From Phycisphaerae bacterium (GTDB taxonomy: Bacteria > Planctomycetota > Phycisphaerae > Sedimentisphaerales > Anaerobacaceae), in contig JAIPFM010000184.1 of assembly GCA_021736645.1 (NCBI GenBank), positions 1 to 53,996 of the forward strand: a stretch of 53,996 bases of DNA. The letters run 5' to 3'. The notes below the pieces were generated by a model. That model had not been told where the DNA came from and did no database searches. It worked only from the letters and a program-made list of their open reading frames with translations. The first letter of the stretch is position 1. Each line of letters starts with the position of its first letter. The position numbers and the translations under genes were made by a program. This document shows, in pieces, positions 16,640 through 25,119 of the stretch.

Positions 16640-17028
16640 CACCCAAACATAAAACCAGTGAGCTGATCAGACAGATGGAATTTCAACCCGGCCAGGCCAT
16701 GCAGAATCGGATGATAAGCAGCATTCGGACGGCCCAGGCGCAGCAGCCATGCAGGCGTACGTCCCTGAAGGTCTATGCCCTGGCCGCAGCAGCGATCATC
16801 CTGGTCTTGATTTCGTTTGTCCTGAACACCCCCCGGAGACACAGTGCGCCAGGTATGCATCTTACGCTGACGCCCACGAATATGCTTTCCATGAGATCAA
16901 TGCAGCTGGCCTTCCGCAACGACGGTTTGGATGGGCTGGAAGAACATTTAGATGCCTCCCTGACACAGGTTGGACCGCGGCCAACTGACATGTTGATGCA
17001 GGGGTTTTATGAAAATGTTGACCTGTAA
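16636..17028 (+). CDS. Small single-pass membrane protein, probable anti-sigma factor
   Basis: 130 residues. A basic cytoplasmic N-terminus of about 48 residues precedes one membrane segment (L-A-A-A-A-I-I-L-V-L-I-S-F-V-L, about 49-64), then about 65 extracytoplasmic residues. No zinc-binding H-x3-C-x2-C motif is present, so it is not a ZAS-type anti-sigma. The role is inferred from ATGA coupling to the sigma gene and from topology. The next frame overlaps its end, but that gene's probable start is 17 bp downstream. Confidence 0.65.
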   Translation: MTPKHKTSELIRQMEFQPGQAMQNRMISSIRTAQAQQPCRRTSLKVYALAAAAIILVLISFVLNTPRRHSAPGMHLTLTPTNMLSMRSMQLAFRNDGLDGLEEHLDASLTQVGPRPTDMLMQGFYENVDL

Positions 17029-17044
17029 CGTAAAGGAAATGACA

Positions 17045-18214
17045 ATGAAATCTCCACAAAAGAAACAGTTTGTTTTCGTCATGGCCACGCTCTTGATGAT
17101 CGTCTCCACTGTGAGCGCATATCCCAAAGACCCGGAAAATGCGGCCCTGCTCTATTATCAGGCCTTTCTTTCGTTTCCCAAGGATCACGATCAAATCTCA
17201 TTGGACGCGGTTGTTAACGGCACTGAGGATCCCAATGAAGCGGTGCGTACGTATATCGCAAAATGTCAGACTTCCATTAAACTGGCCCTGGCTGCCGCAG
17301 CGCTTGAGACTTGCGACTGGGGCATGCGATATTCGGAAGGGTTTGACGCGATCATGGCGCATTTGGGCCAGATGCGGTCGCTGAGTCGAGTCCTGGCGAC
17401 TCAGGGCCAGATATTCATCCATGATGGCCAGATCCGTGAGGGCCTAAGATATTTTCTGGTCATGCGAAAGATGGCCTATCATACAGGTGACAATCTGATC
17501 ATTTCTTACCTGGTGCGCGTGTCCATCAAGACCATGGCTGATCAATGTCTACGCCAGATTTTAAGCCATAGGTCTCTGGATCTGGAGACCCTGACCTGGC
17601 TCAAACAGCAACTGGTCACCGGCCCTGACCTGCCGGGGAATATCAACAGGGCCCTCAAGATTGAAGAAGAGATTGCTGTGGGTCAGATGTCCGTGGGCAA
17701 GGACCGGTTGGTGGCCATGTTGATCAGGGACAACCCCGATCTCAGCGTCGATCATCTGGCACGTTTGAAGTCCGTGGGGGAACCGTTCTATGCAGCCAAC
17801 CGTGCCTACTATCAACAGCAGATGCAGCGCATGTTCGAACTGCTGGACAGCTCGGACTCCTATGCACAGAAACACCAGGGATTCGTGCAGTTGATCCAGC
17901 AGGTTCAAGCCGATTCCCAGCAAAAGGAAGAGGCGGTACTCACCGGTCTGCTCATGCCGGCCCTGCAGCGTCTCGTCACGGTTCAGACCAAGGCGTTCAC
18001 AGAAGAAAACGTCCTGCGTAACGGCCTGGAGCTTTTTATCATCAAGGCCCGTACAGGGGCATTTCCCGATCGGCTCCCCAGTACTGCACCTCTGGACCAA
18101 TTCAGCGGCAAGGCCTTTCAATACAGCAAAAGCAACAAGGGCTTCACGCTGAAATGCCAGGCCGAAGATCTGGACAAGAAGGCCGTGCATGAATATGCCT
18201 TCATGGCACAATAG
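17045..18214 (+). CDS. Secreted helical protein of unknown function
   Basis: 389 residues from ATG 17045, with AAAGGAA about 7 bases upstream; ATG 17009 and 17039 lack proper spacing. Signal peptide: F-V-F-V-M-A-T-L-L-M-I-V-S-T-V-S-A, cleavage near 26. The mature start, P-E-N-A-A-L-L-Y-Y-Q-A-F-L, recurs in uncharacterised planctomycete proteins. The rest is alpha-helical with no catalytic motif that I recognise. Its place in the sigma/anti-sigma unit suggests it is a regulon member at the cell envelope. The next gene begins 106 bp later. Confidence 0.7.
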   Translation: MKSPQKKQFVFVMATLLMIVSTVSAYPKDPENAALLYYQAFLSFPKDHDQISLDAVVNGTEDPNEAVRTYIAKCQTSIKLALAAAALETCDWGMRYSEGFDAIMAHLGQMRSLSRVLATQGQIFIHDGQIREGLRYFLVMRKMAYHTGDNLIISYLVRVSIKTMADQCLRQILSHRSLDLETLTWLKQQLVTGPDLPGNINRALKIEEEIAVGQMSVGKDRLVAMLIRDNPDLSVDHLARLKSVGEPFYAANRAYYQQQMQRMFELLDSSDSYAQKHQGFVQLIQQVQADSQQKEEAVLTGLLMPALQRLVTVQTKAFTEENVLRNGLELFIIKARTGAFPDRLPSTAPLDQFSGKAFQYSKSNKGFTLKCQAEDLDKKAVHEYAFMAQ

Positions 18215-18320
18215 GCTATTGACTCGTACCCCTGCATAGGTGAACCGATTAAGGCAGTCCTGGGTAGTTTTCGGCAACTATCCAGGATTGCTCTGTATAG
18301 CCGCTAATAAGAGAACGATC

Positions 18321-20255
18321 ATGACAATAAAACGCAAATGGGTGTTTCTATTCATTCTAGCTCTATCGGCGATAGGCTCCACTGTCCTGATTGATTTCAT
18401 TCGCATCTCGACATACAAGACTTGTCCTTTGAAGCCCGCCCATGCAATACAACTGAACCAGGATCAGATCTATTATGATTTGGCGAACGGCGCCAAGGAT
18501 ATCGACTGGAGCCGTTTGGCCGGCACACTTGAATTTATAAACAGCCAATATGATTGTTCTGACTTTCGCTTGGTCAATCTGATTCGAATTCTGTATGAAT
18601 ATGGAGATCGAATTCCTGACGCAACACGATCCGAGATTGACAAGACGCTGCTTGGATTCAGATATTGGTGGGATGAGCCAGGCGAGAATTCGATGTGCTA
18701 TTGGAGTGAAAATCATCAGATCCTCTTTGCATCAGCGGAATACCTGGTCGGGCAGAAGTACCGGGACACGGTCTTTACAAACAGTGGTCTCACCGGCACA
18801 TCGCACATGATCAAGGCCAGAAAGAGGATCTTGGACTGGCTGGAAATGCGATGGAAACATGGATTTACCGAATTCTATTCCGGCGTGTATTACAAGGAAG
18901 ACATTGGGGGCCTGATCAACCTGATTGATTTTGCACACGACCAGGAACTGATCACAAAGGCCCAGATCATCATGGATATGCTCTTCTATGATGTTGCGAC
19001 ACAGAACATCAATACGATGTTTGTGTCGGTCAGCGGGCGCGCCTATGAGGGAAATCGCAAAGGAGGGCCTGGGGCCACGTTGGGCGGGCTGACCGAGTAT
19101 TACTGGGGCAGCGGGAAAAGAATCGGCCCCGGTCTGATGTACGGCATGATGACCACTCGGATCTATGCCCTGCCCCCAGTGCTGAAAGACATGGCGTTGG
19201 ACACCGGGCCTGTGGTCATCAAACAACACAACGGTCTCGACATTTCAGACTTGAAGCCAGAAGGGTATTTTGGCACGGACGACAGGAGTATGATGATGCA
19301 GTGGGGCATGGAGGCGTTTTCAAATCCTGAGGTGGTTCGAAATTCCCTGGCCCTTGTTCGAAAGAACCGGATGTTTTCCAATCGCTTTCTCGCTGGTTTC
19401 AAGAGGCTGGATTTTACCCTGCTGAGATTCCTGCCTCTGGAACCCGCGATCGTACGCCTCCTCAATCCCCAGAGCCATGGCGTGGCCATTCAAGCAGGCA
19501 ATACCTATACCTATAAAACAGAGGCGTACTCCCTGTATTCCGTACAAGATTATCACCCCGGCACCTATGGGGATCAGCATCATGTGGCCGGTATGAATGT
19601 GGGCAATGCATTCAGCGTGTTCCACACGCATCCTGCCATAGAGAAGGGTCTGCCCAGGCAGTCTCCCAACTACTGGGTCGGCTACGGGCACCTGCCGCAC
19701 GTGGCTCAGGATCGCAATGTGAGCCTTGCCATCTACAGACTCCCCCCCAAAAAAGGCCTCATGGAAGAGGCCCTGTTGGATTATACGCATGCCTACTTCC
19801 CTGAAGAAAAATTTGACCGAATTTTAGTGACTGAAAACTATGCCATGGGCAAAAAGGGCAACACCTATTGTGCCTTCATTGGCAGACATCCCTTGTCTTT
19901 CAGAGAGGGGACCACGGACAATCTCATTCAAGAAGGAAAACAAACCTACTGGATCACAGAGGCAGGTTCGCAGCGAGAAGACCAATCCTTTGATGCCTTT
20001 TGTCAAAGGATTCTCGCTAATGAAGTGACATTTGATCCTGCAACGTTGATGTTAACTTACCTTTCAAACGGCAAGACGTACCAACTACAATTCAATGCTG
20101 ATTTTGTGGTCAATGGTGAACGTGTTAATCCGAACTATAATCGCTATGACTCACCGTACTGTCATGCAGGAAGGAAAGCAGACTCTATCCAGTATCGGTT
20201 CAATGGAAAGTTCTTGAGTCTGGACTTCTACCGCATGAAAAGAAAGTTTGAGTGA
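18321..20255 (+). CDS. Membrane-anchored large protein, possible alpha/alpha-toroid glycan-active enzyme
   Basis: 644 residues from ATG 18321; the frame from 18240 has no ribosome site. An uncleaved signal anchor is likely (W-V-F-L-F-I-L-A-L-S-A-I-G-S-T-V-L-I, residues 7-24). The N-terminal half is helical with W-S-E-N-H-Q-I-L-F near residue 130. The C-terminal half is beta-rich with Y-H-P-G-T-Y-G-D-Q-H-H and N-A-F-S-V-F-H-T-H-P. A helical toroid followed by a beta-sandwich resembles polysaccharide lyases and heparinase-like proteins, but no family assignment is firm. Fourth gene of the sigma-linked unit. It ends at a bidirectional terminator facing the helicase gene. Confidence 0.65.
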   Translation: MTIKRKWVFLFILALSAIGSTVLIDFIRISTYKTCPLKPAHAIQLNQDQIYYDLANGAKDIDWSRLAGTLEFINSQYDCSDFRLVNLIRILYEYGDRIPDATRSEIDKTLLGFRYWWDEPGENSMCYWSENHQILFASAEYLVGQKYRDTVFTNSGLTGTSHMIKARKRILDWLEMRWKHGFTEFYSGVYYKEDIGGLINLIDFAHDQELITKAQIIMDMLFYDVATQNINTMFVSVSGRAYEGNRKGGPGATLGGLTEYYWGSGKRIGPGLMYGMMTTRIYALPPVLKDMALDTGPVVIKQHNGLDISDLKPEGYFGTDDRSMMMQWGMEAFSNPEVVRNSLALVRKNRMFSNRFLAGFKRLDFTLLRFLPLEPAIVRLLNPQSHGVAIQAGNTYTYKTEAYSLYSVQDYHPGTYGDQHHVAGMNVGNAFSVFHTHPAIEKGLPRQSPNYWVGYGHLPHVAQDRNVSLAIYRLPPKKGLMEEALLDYTHAYFPEEKFDRILVTENYAMGKKGNTYCAFIGRHPLSFREGTTDNLIQEGKQTYWITEAGSQREDQSFDAFCQRILANEVTFDPATLMLTYLSNGKTYQLQFNADFVVNGERVNPNYNRYDSPYCHAGRKADSIQYRFNGKFLSLDFYRMKRKFE

Positions 20256-20261
20256 TATTTT

Positions 20262-20309
20262 TCTGCTGACTGCCTACCGAAAACCACAGGGCTTAGTGAA
20301 AAGCCCTGT
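20262..20309. terminator. Bidirectional terminator hairpin joined to a dispersed repeat
   Basis: ACAGGGCTT at 20286-20294 pairs perfectly with 20301-20309 across a 6-base loop, between two convergent genes. The left flank, CTGCCTACCGAAAACCACAG, is the reverse complement of the sequence after the hairpin at 24978-24995. This is therefore an inverted copy of the same hairpin-plus-heptad module. Confidence 0.7.
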
Positions 20310-20311
20310 TA

Positions 20312-21847
20312 TTACCTTCCCCCCCGGGATGCCCCCCGACTCCGGTTGCGTCTGCGACCGGGCGGGTTTCCTCTACCGCCCCGGCCACTTCTCGGCTCTC
20401 TCGGTTCAGCGGGCCTTGGCCTGGGTGCTCTCATGGCCTTTAGCTTGTCTGCCGGGATGGGCACAAGCAGATCTTCCTCGGGCATGCGGCAGGGCAGGTC
20501 GCGCCCGATGTATTTTTCAATGTCGGGGATACCGTAGGAGTCGTCATCACAGGCAAACGACACGGCTGTGCCCTTGACACCGGCCCTGCCTGTTCGGCCG
20601 ATGCGGTGGACATAATCTTCCGGGTCATAGGGGAAATGATAATTGACGACCAGGCCGATGTCCTTGACATGCAGGCCGCGTCCCGCCACGTCCGTGGCCA
20701 CCAGGACCTTGAGTTTGCCTTCCTTGAAATCGCTGAGGATTTTGAGTCGCTTTTTCTGAGCCACGGCCCCGGACAGCATTTCACTGTCAATGCCAAGTCG
20801 GTGAAGACGCTGGTCCAGGCGATCTGTGGTGTCGCGGCGATTACAGAAGATCAGCACGCGTTCTTCTTTGTAACGCTGGAGAAGATTGTAGAGAATCCTG
20901 AACTTGTCCGTGGCCCGCGTGATGTAGATCACCTGGTCTACCGTGTCGACTGTGACCTGCTCCGGTTCAATCTCGCAGACCATGGGGTCGGGCATCCACT
21001 GAGACGCCAGACGCAGGACGTCGGTGGTGAGCGTGGCACTGTAGAGCATGGTCCGGCGTTTATGTTTGGGCGGTGTCCTGCTGATGATCCGTTTGACATC
21101 CGGGATGAACCCCATGTCCAGCATGCGGTCGGCTTCGTCAATGATCAATGTCTCGACCTGGTCCAGGTGGATAAGACGCTGCTGCATGAAGTCCAGCAGC
21201 CGTCCGGGTGTGGCCACGATCAGATCGACCGGCCTCTCGAGCAGCTGGGTGCGTTGCTGGCCGGCATGCATGCCGCCATACACTGCCATACTGTTAAAGC
21301 GACAGTATTTTCCCAGCTTGGCTGCGTCATCCTCAATCTGAATGACGAGTTCCCGTGTGGGGGCCAACACCAGGGCGCGGGGCGTGCCCAGGGGGCGACC
21401 CTCCGGCGCCATCGGTTTTTTCAGGAAGCGGCTGAATGCGGCGATCAGGAAGGCGGCTGTTTTGCCTGTCCCGGTCTGGGCACGGCCTGCAATGTTGTGC
21501 CCGGAGTGGATATGCTTGAGCGTCATCGCCTGAATGGGTGTGCAGTACTGAAAACCGAGGTCTGCTATGGCGTGCATGATGGCATCCGGCAGGCCAAGAT
21601 CATGGAATCGTGTCAGGTCCGGATCTTCAGGGACTTCAAACTCATCCAGGCTCCAGTCCGTGTCATGTGTGGCCACAGGGGGTGTTTCAGAGCTGGTTTC
21701 AGAGGATGTTTCAGACCCCTGGGATTTGCGTTTGCGCACACGGCGTCGTCTCTTTTTTTTGGGTGTTGCCTGCGAATCGGTCACCTCTGAGGCGCCCGGC
21801 ATTTGTTCTTCTGGTTGTTCACTTGTTTCTTGATTATCTTCTATCAT
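20312..21847 (-). CDS. DEAD-box ATP-dependent RNA helicase (RhlE/RhlB type)
   Basis: 511 residues. A Lys/Arg-rich segment lies at 30-42 and a Ser/Thr/Glu-rich low-complexity region at 44-60. The Q motif is in G-F-Q-Y-C-T-P-I-Q (98-106). Motif I is A-Q-T-G-T-G-K-T (123-130), Ia P-T-R-E-L, Ib T-P-G-R-L, motif II D-E-A-D (237-240), motif III S-A-T (270-272), and motif VI H-R-I-G-R-T-G-R-A-G near 425. The C-terminal tail is rich in R, G and P (R-G-G-R-G-N-P-P-G-R-R-R) and likely binds RNA. It unwinds RNA duplexes in mRNA decay, ribosome assembly or cold adaptation. No Shine-Dalgarno is obvious before ATG 21847. Confidence 0.95.
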   Translation of the reverse strand: MIEDNQETSEQPEEQMPGASEVTDSQATPKKKRRRRVRKRKSQGSETSSETSSETPPVATHDTDWSLDEFEVPEDPDLTRFHDLGLPDAIMHAIADLGFQYCTPIQAMTLKHIHSGHNIAGRAQTGTGKTAAFLIAAFSRFLKKPMAPEGRPLGTPRALVLAPTRELVIQIEDDAAKLGKYCRFNSMAVYGGMHAGQQRTQLLERPVDLIVATPGRLLDFMQQRLIHLDQVETLIIDEADRMLDMGFIPDVKRIISRTPPKHKRRTMLYSATLTTDVLRLASQWMPDPMVCEIEPEQVTVDTVDQVIYITRATDKFRILYNLLQRYKEERVLIFCNRRDTTDRLDQRLHRLGIDSEMLSGAVAQKKRLKILSDFKEGKLKVLVATDVAGRGLHVKDIGLVVNYHFPYDPEDYVHRIGRTGRAGVKGTAVSFACDDDSYGIPDIEKYIGRDLPCRMPEEDLLVPIPADKLKAMRAPRPRPAEPREPRSGRGGRGNPPGRRRNRSRGASRGGR

Positions 21848-22026
21848 AGAACGCTATTGTCTTATAGAATGGTCTAATTAGCGAGAAAATAATCTGACCT
21901 TCGTGCCTGGGGATGGATATTTTCATGTGATTTGACCGTGAATTCTGCAGAAAATTAGTCATTGCATTCCCGTGACAGCGACTTAAAATGAGATTCAAAA
22001 ATGTTTTTGATGGATATGATTGAGTG

Positions 22027-22992
22027 ATGCTGGATTTCGAAACGAGAGTCATGACCGTGCAACAGGGCACCGCGGGACTCAGGAAAAACCTGGTCAAGCA
22101 AGTCTTGTCTGAGTATCTCAAGGTGATCTTGTCAGGCGATGCGACACGTCCGGATCACCATGCCTCAGCAGTGACGCGTGCCCAGGCCCTTTTGAAAAAA
22201 AGGCTTTTCAGTCCTGATTGCCTGGTCTTTCTGGACAACAAACAGGCCAAAGACCCGCGTTGGCTCAATGCCCTGGCCCTGGCCTTTGATGCCGTGTCCG
22301 TGCCCCTGGCCATCTCAATCCCGGTGTCAAAGACCGGGCCGCGTATGATCCCTGTGGCATTGGCCGGATTGGTCGGTGGCGGGATTGGCATGATGATCTT
22401 CACGCCCCTGGCCAGACTCGCCCTGGACATGCGGGATCTGGGACTGGCCCTGGGCGGGCCGTTGGGGGCATTTCTTGCGGTGGTGCTCTACTGGCGCGTA
22501 TCAGGGGTGCGATTGTTTCAGTGGCTGACCGGCAAGTCGTCAACGGCGTCTATTGATGCCGGCCAGCAGCAGGCTGTCGCGCGTCTGGCCATAGAGCAAT
22601 GGCTCGAACTCTCTCTGGTCGTCCTGACCCTGTTGTGTGATACGGCCTCCGGCCAGGCCTGGGCCCATGGGGAGTCCCACAATATTCTGCGCCAACTCAG
22701 CCGCAAGATCTATGCCCTGCATCACGTGTCACAAGACAGTCTGGCCGTGTGTGCAGACGAGGTCATCCAGGCGGCACGCAACCTGGGCTTTGAAGGTCTG
22801 GACGGGCAGCCTGAATTCATGGCATCCACGCAGGCCGCCAGTGACACAATGGTCTGGCATGCCGGTTTGGCCGGGCAGTATGAGCCGTTTGGTCACCTGG
22901 CAGACGGTGATCCCGTACGTATCGAACGCAAACCCGTGGTTCTGGATGGCAAGGTCATGGAACGCGGACTCGTCAGAAAGGTACGCAAATAG
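22027..22992 (+). CDS. Membrane protein paired with the Hsp70/actin-like ATPase; function unknown
   Basis: 321 residues from ATG 22027 (GTG 22024 is also possible; the ribosome site is weak). About 100 N-terminal residues precede two glycine-rich membrane segments: I-P-V-A-L-A-G-L-V-G-G-G-I-G-M-M-I-F (about 107-125) and L-G-G-P-L-G-A-F-L-A-V-V-L-Y-W (about 140-156). A C-terminal domain of about 165 residues follows. I recognise no family. The stop is only 3 bp from the next start, so the two proteins are almost certainly made together. Both carry glycine-zipper-like membrane hairpins, which suggests they assemble in the same membrane. Confidence 0.7.
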   Translation: MLDFETRVMTVQQGTAGLRKNLVKQVLSEYLKVILSGDATRPDHHASAVTRAQALLKKRLFSPDCLVFLDNKQAKDPRWLNALALAFDAVSVPLAISIPVSKTGPRMIPVALAGLVGGGIGMMIFTPLARLALDMRDLGLALGGPLGAFLAVVLYWRVSGVRLFQWLTGKSSTASIDAGQQQAVARLAIEQWLELSLVVLTLLCDTASGQAWAHGESHNILRQLSRKIYALHHVSQDSLAVCADEVIQAARNLGFEGLDGQPEFMASTQAASDTMVWHAGLAGQYEPFGHLADGDPVRIERKPVVLDGKVMERGLVRKVRK

Positions 22993-22995
22993 CCC

Positions 22996-24975
22996 ATGAA
23001 TGAACAGGCCAACACCATTGCCGTGGACTTCGGTACCACAAACTCCTACTTCTGCAAGTGTCCCACGGATCAATTGTCTCCAGTGGGCGTGGATTTCGGC
23101 TCCGGACGGGACGGCATGCCCACGGCGATTTTATACAGGGAGGGCAAATCTCCGCTCATCGGTCACTGGGCCCTGCACGAATATGGTGAAGCCACACCCA
23201 AAGAACGCAGCACCTATCAGCTGCGAACCCAGTTCAAGCCGGACATTGCCGCCGGAGGCAATGCCGCACGCCACGCAGAAGACTTCCTGCGGGCCGTGCT
23301 GGCAGAAGCGGAAAAACAGCACATTGCCCTGACCCCGGATGCCAGCCAGGTCATCTTCGGTGTGCCCAGTGAATCCGGTCCTGAATTCAAGCAGGCCCTG
23401 ACCCGCATTGCCGAGGCCACAGGGTTTGGCGCGATTCGCACAGTGGACGAGCCCAAGGGGGCCTTGCTCTATCACCTGTGGCACAAAGACTTCTCTCCGA
23501 GCGAGGCCCAGCAGGGCGTGCTCGTGATCGATTTTGGCGGGGGCACCTGTGACTTTGCACTCATGCGCAACCTGGAGGTCCTCCATTCCTGGGGTGACAT
23601 GGAGCTGGGCGGACGCCTGTTTGATGATCTGTTCTACCAGTGGTTCGTGTCGCAGAATGCGCAGGCTGCGGCGGCCATTGAACAGGCCGGAGATTTCTAC
23701 TATGTGTATGCATACCTGTGCCGCGAGGCCAAGGAGTTTTTCTCCCTGACCATGGCCAGGGATCGTGATGAGACTGTGAACAAATCCATTGGCCGTTACG
23801 GCACCCTGAGGCAGATGACCTGGCGGGCCTTTCAAGAGCGAGCCAGTGTGTATCAACCGAGTGAGGCCTTGACGCGCTATCTGGATGAGGCGGGCATCAA
23901 GATCGATCGTTTGAGCCAGGGTCGGACCATGGATCTGATCGGCTGGTTCAAGACCTGCCTGACACAGGGCCTGGCCTCTCTGGATCAGAGCAAATCGCCC
24001 ATTGGGCGTGTGATCCTGGCCGGAGGCAGCAGTCAGTGGCCGTTCGTGTTCGATACGATCACTGAGATCCTTGGATGCAAAGGGGCTCACTTGATGCGAA
24101 GTGACAGACCCTATGCCGCGATTTCTGAAGGTCTGGCCATTTTGCCGGCCTTGCAGCAGTCTTTTAATACCGTGCGTACAAATCTCAGACGGGACTTACC
24201 TGTCTTCTGCGACCAGCGTATCGGCCCTCTGATTGAAAAGGTCACAGAGACCTATGCCGCCGAGATTGCCGCGGATGTCACCATCGAGCTGTTTGACGCG
24301 AAGATTCGTCCGGTGCTGGAAGATTTCAGGAAGCAGGGGGGCACGGTGGCCTCGCTCAAGCAGCGGACCGCCCTGGATGTGGACGCCTTCGATGCCCAAC
24401 TCAAGGCCATTGTGGCACAGCGTGGTGACCTGCTCAAGACCGGCCTGACAGACAGGGTCAAGGCGGAGTTTGCCCAGTGGTTGGCGTCCTACAATCTCAG
24501 CGTGCCTGAAGCCTCCCTGTCTCAAGGTCAGGGTTTTTCTGTGGACGATCATCTGCTCGAGCGGCACATGCCGGATCTATACGGCGATCTGGTGGAGACC
24601 GTGGGCTGGTTTGTGGTGACCGTGGCTGCAGGCATTGGCGGGTCGATCAGCGGCGGCGGTGGTTTGACTTTAATCGTCGCAGGTCCCATCGGGTGGCTGA
24701 TCGGCGCGATTCTCGCAGGCATTGCCGCGGTGCTGGCCGTGAGCTACGGCAAGACGCGGGCCAAGCAACTGGCCGAGACCTGGACCACCCCGGCCTGGGT
24801 GGCCAAACGAGTGCTCACAGATGCCAAGATCGCCAGGGCCAGGGAGCGGTTTCGCACCCAGATCAACGATCAACTCCGCGGCCAGTGCACCACACTGCAT
24901 CAGGCATTCCAAAAACGTATTGCAGACATTGCGGAACAGCAGATTGAAGCGCTCTCTGAAGTGACACAGTTATGA
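22996..24975 (+). CDS. Hsp70/actin-like ATPase with C-terminal membrane hairpin
   Basis: 659 residues. The actin/Hsp70 ATPase core is complete: phosphate-1 I-A-V-D-F-G-T-T-N-S (8-17), phosphate-2 V-I-D-F-G-G-G-T-C-D-F (about 177-187), adenosine motif V-I-L-A-G-G-S-S (about 338-345). The region after about 390 does not resemble the DnaK substrate-binding domain. It is a mixed domain, then a glycine-rich membrane hairpin (about 537-588, with G-I-G-G-S-I-S-G-G-G-G and W-L-I-G-A-I-L-A-G-I) and a basic helical tail. The tail layout recalls membrane-inserting ends of dynamin-like proteins, though the ATPase is unrelated. It is probably a membrane-bound chaperone or filament-forming ATPase working with the 22027-22992 product. 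Followed by a terminator at 24978. Confidence 0.8.
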   Translation: MNEQANTIAVDFGTTNSYFCKCPTDQLSPVGVDFGSGRDGMPTAILYREGKSPLIGHWALHEYGEATPKERSTYQLRTQFKPDIAAGGNAARHAEDFLRAVLAEAEKQHIALTPDASQVIFGVPSESGPEFKQALTRIAEATGFGAIRTVDEPKGALLYHLWHKDFSPSEAQQGVLVIDFGGGTCDFALMRNLEVLHSWGDMELGGRLFDDLFYQWFVSQNAQAAAAIEQAGDFYYVYAYLCREAKEFFSLTMARDRDETVNKSIGRYGTLRQMTWRAFQERASVYQPSEALTRYLDEAGIKIDRLSQGRTMDLIGWFKTCLTQGLASLDQSKSPIGRVILAGGSSQWPFVFDTITEILGCKGAHLMRSDRPYAAISEGLAILPALQQSFNTVRTNLRRDLPVFCDQRIGPLIEKVTETYAAEIAADVTIELFDAKIRPVLEDFRKQGGTVASLKQRTALDVDAFDAQLKAIVAQRGDLLKTGLTDRVKAEFAQWLASYNLSVPEASLSQGQGFSVDDHLLERHMPDLYGDLVETVGWFVVTVAAGIGGSISGGGGLTLIVAGPIGWLIGAILAGIAAVLAVSYGKTRAKQLAETWTTPAWVAKRVLTDAKIARARERFRTQINDQLRGQCTTLHQAFQKRIADIAEQQIEALSEVTQL

Positions 24976-24977
24976 CA

Positions 24978-25028
24978 GGGCTTTTGAAAAAGCCCCGTGG
25001 TTTTCAGTTTTCAGTAGGCAGTTTTCGG
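24978..25028 (+). terminator. Terminator hairpin followed by TTTTCAG-type heptad repeats
   Basis: GGGCTTTT 24978-24985 pairs perfectly with AAAAGCCC 24988-24995. Four heptads follow at 25001-25028: TTTTCAG, TTTTCAG, TAGGCAG, TTTTCGG. The heptad run matches 42437-42464 at all but one base. The hairpin lies directly after the ATPase gene stop and upstream of the first tandem oxidoreductase gene. Confidence 0.7.
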
Positions 25029-25119
25029 AAAAACGTGGTTTTGATGCTTTATACTGCCTTCTGCAAAATGTATACTTGACGTCTGCAAAACTTCAAACAA
25101 TAACTTTCAGGAGGTTCGT

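Noticed and set aside
20606..21790. 394-residue open frame on the plus strand
   Set aside because: It is antisense to the DEAD-box helicase, whose motifs are all present; the plus-strand translation matches no family pattern.
24978..25028. Possible CRISPR array from TTTTCAG repeats
   Set aside because: Units are 7 bases with no spacers, and no cas gene is present.
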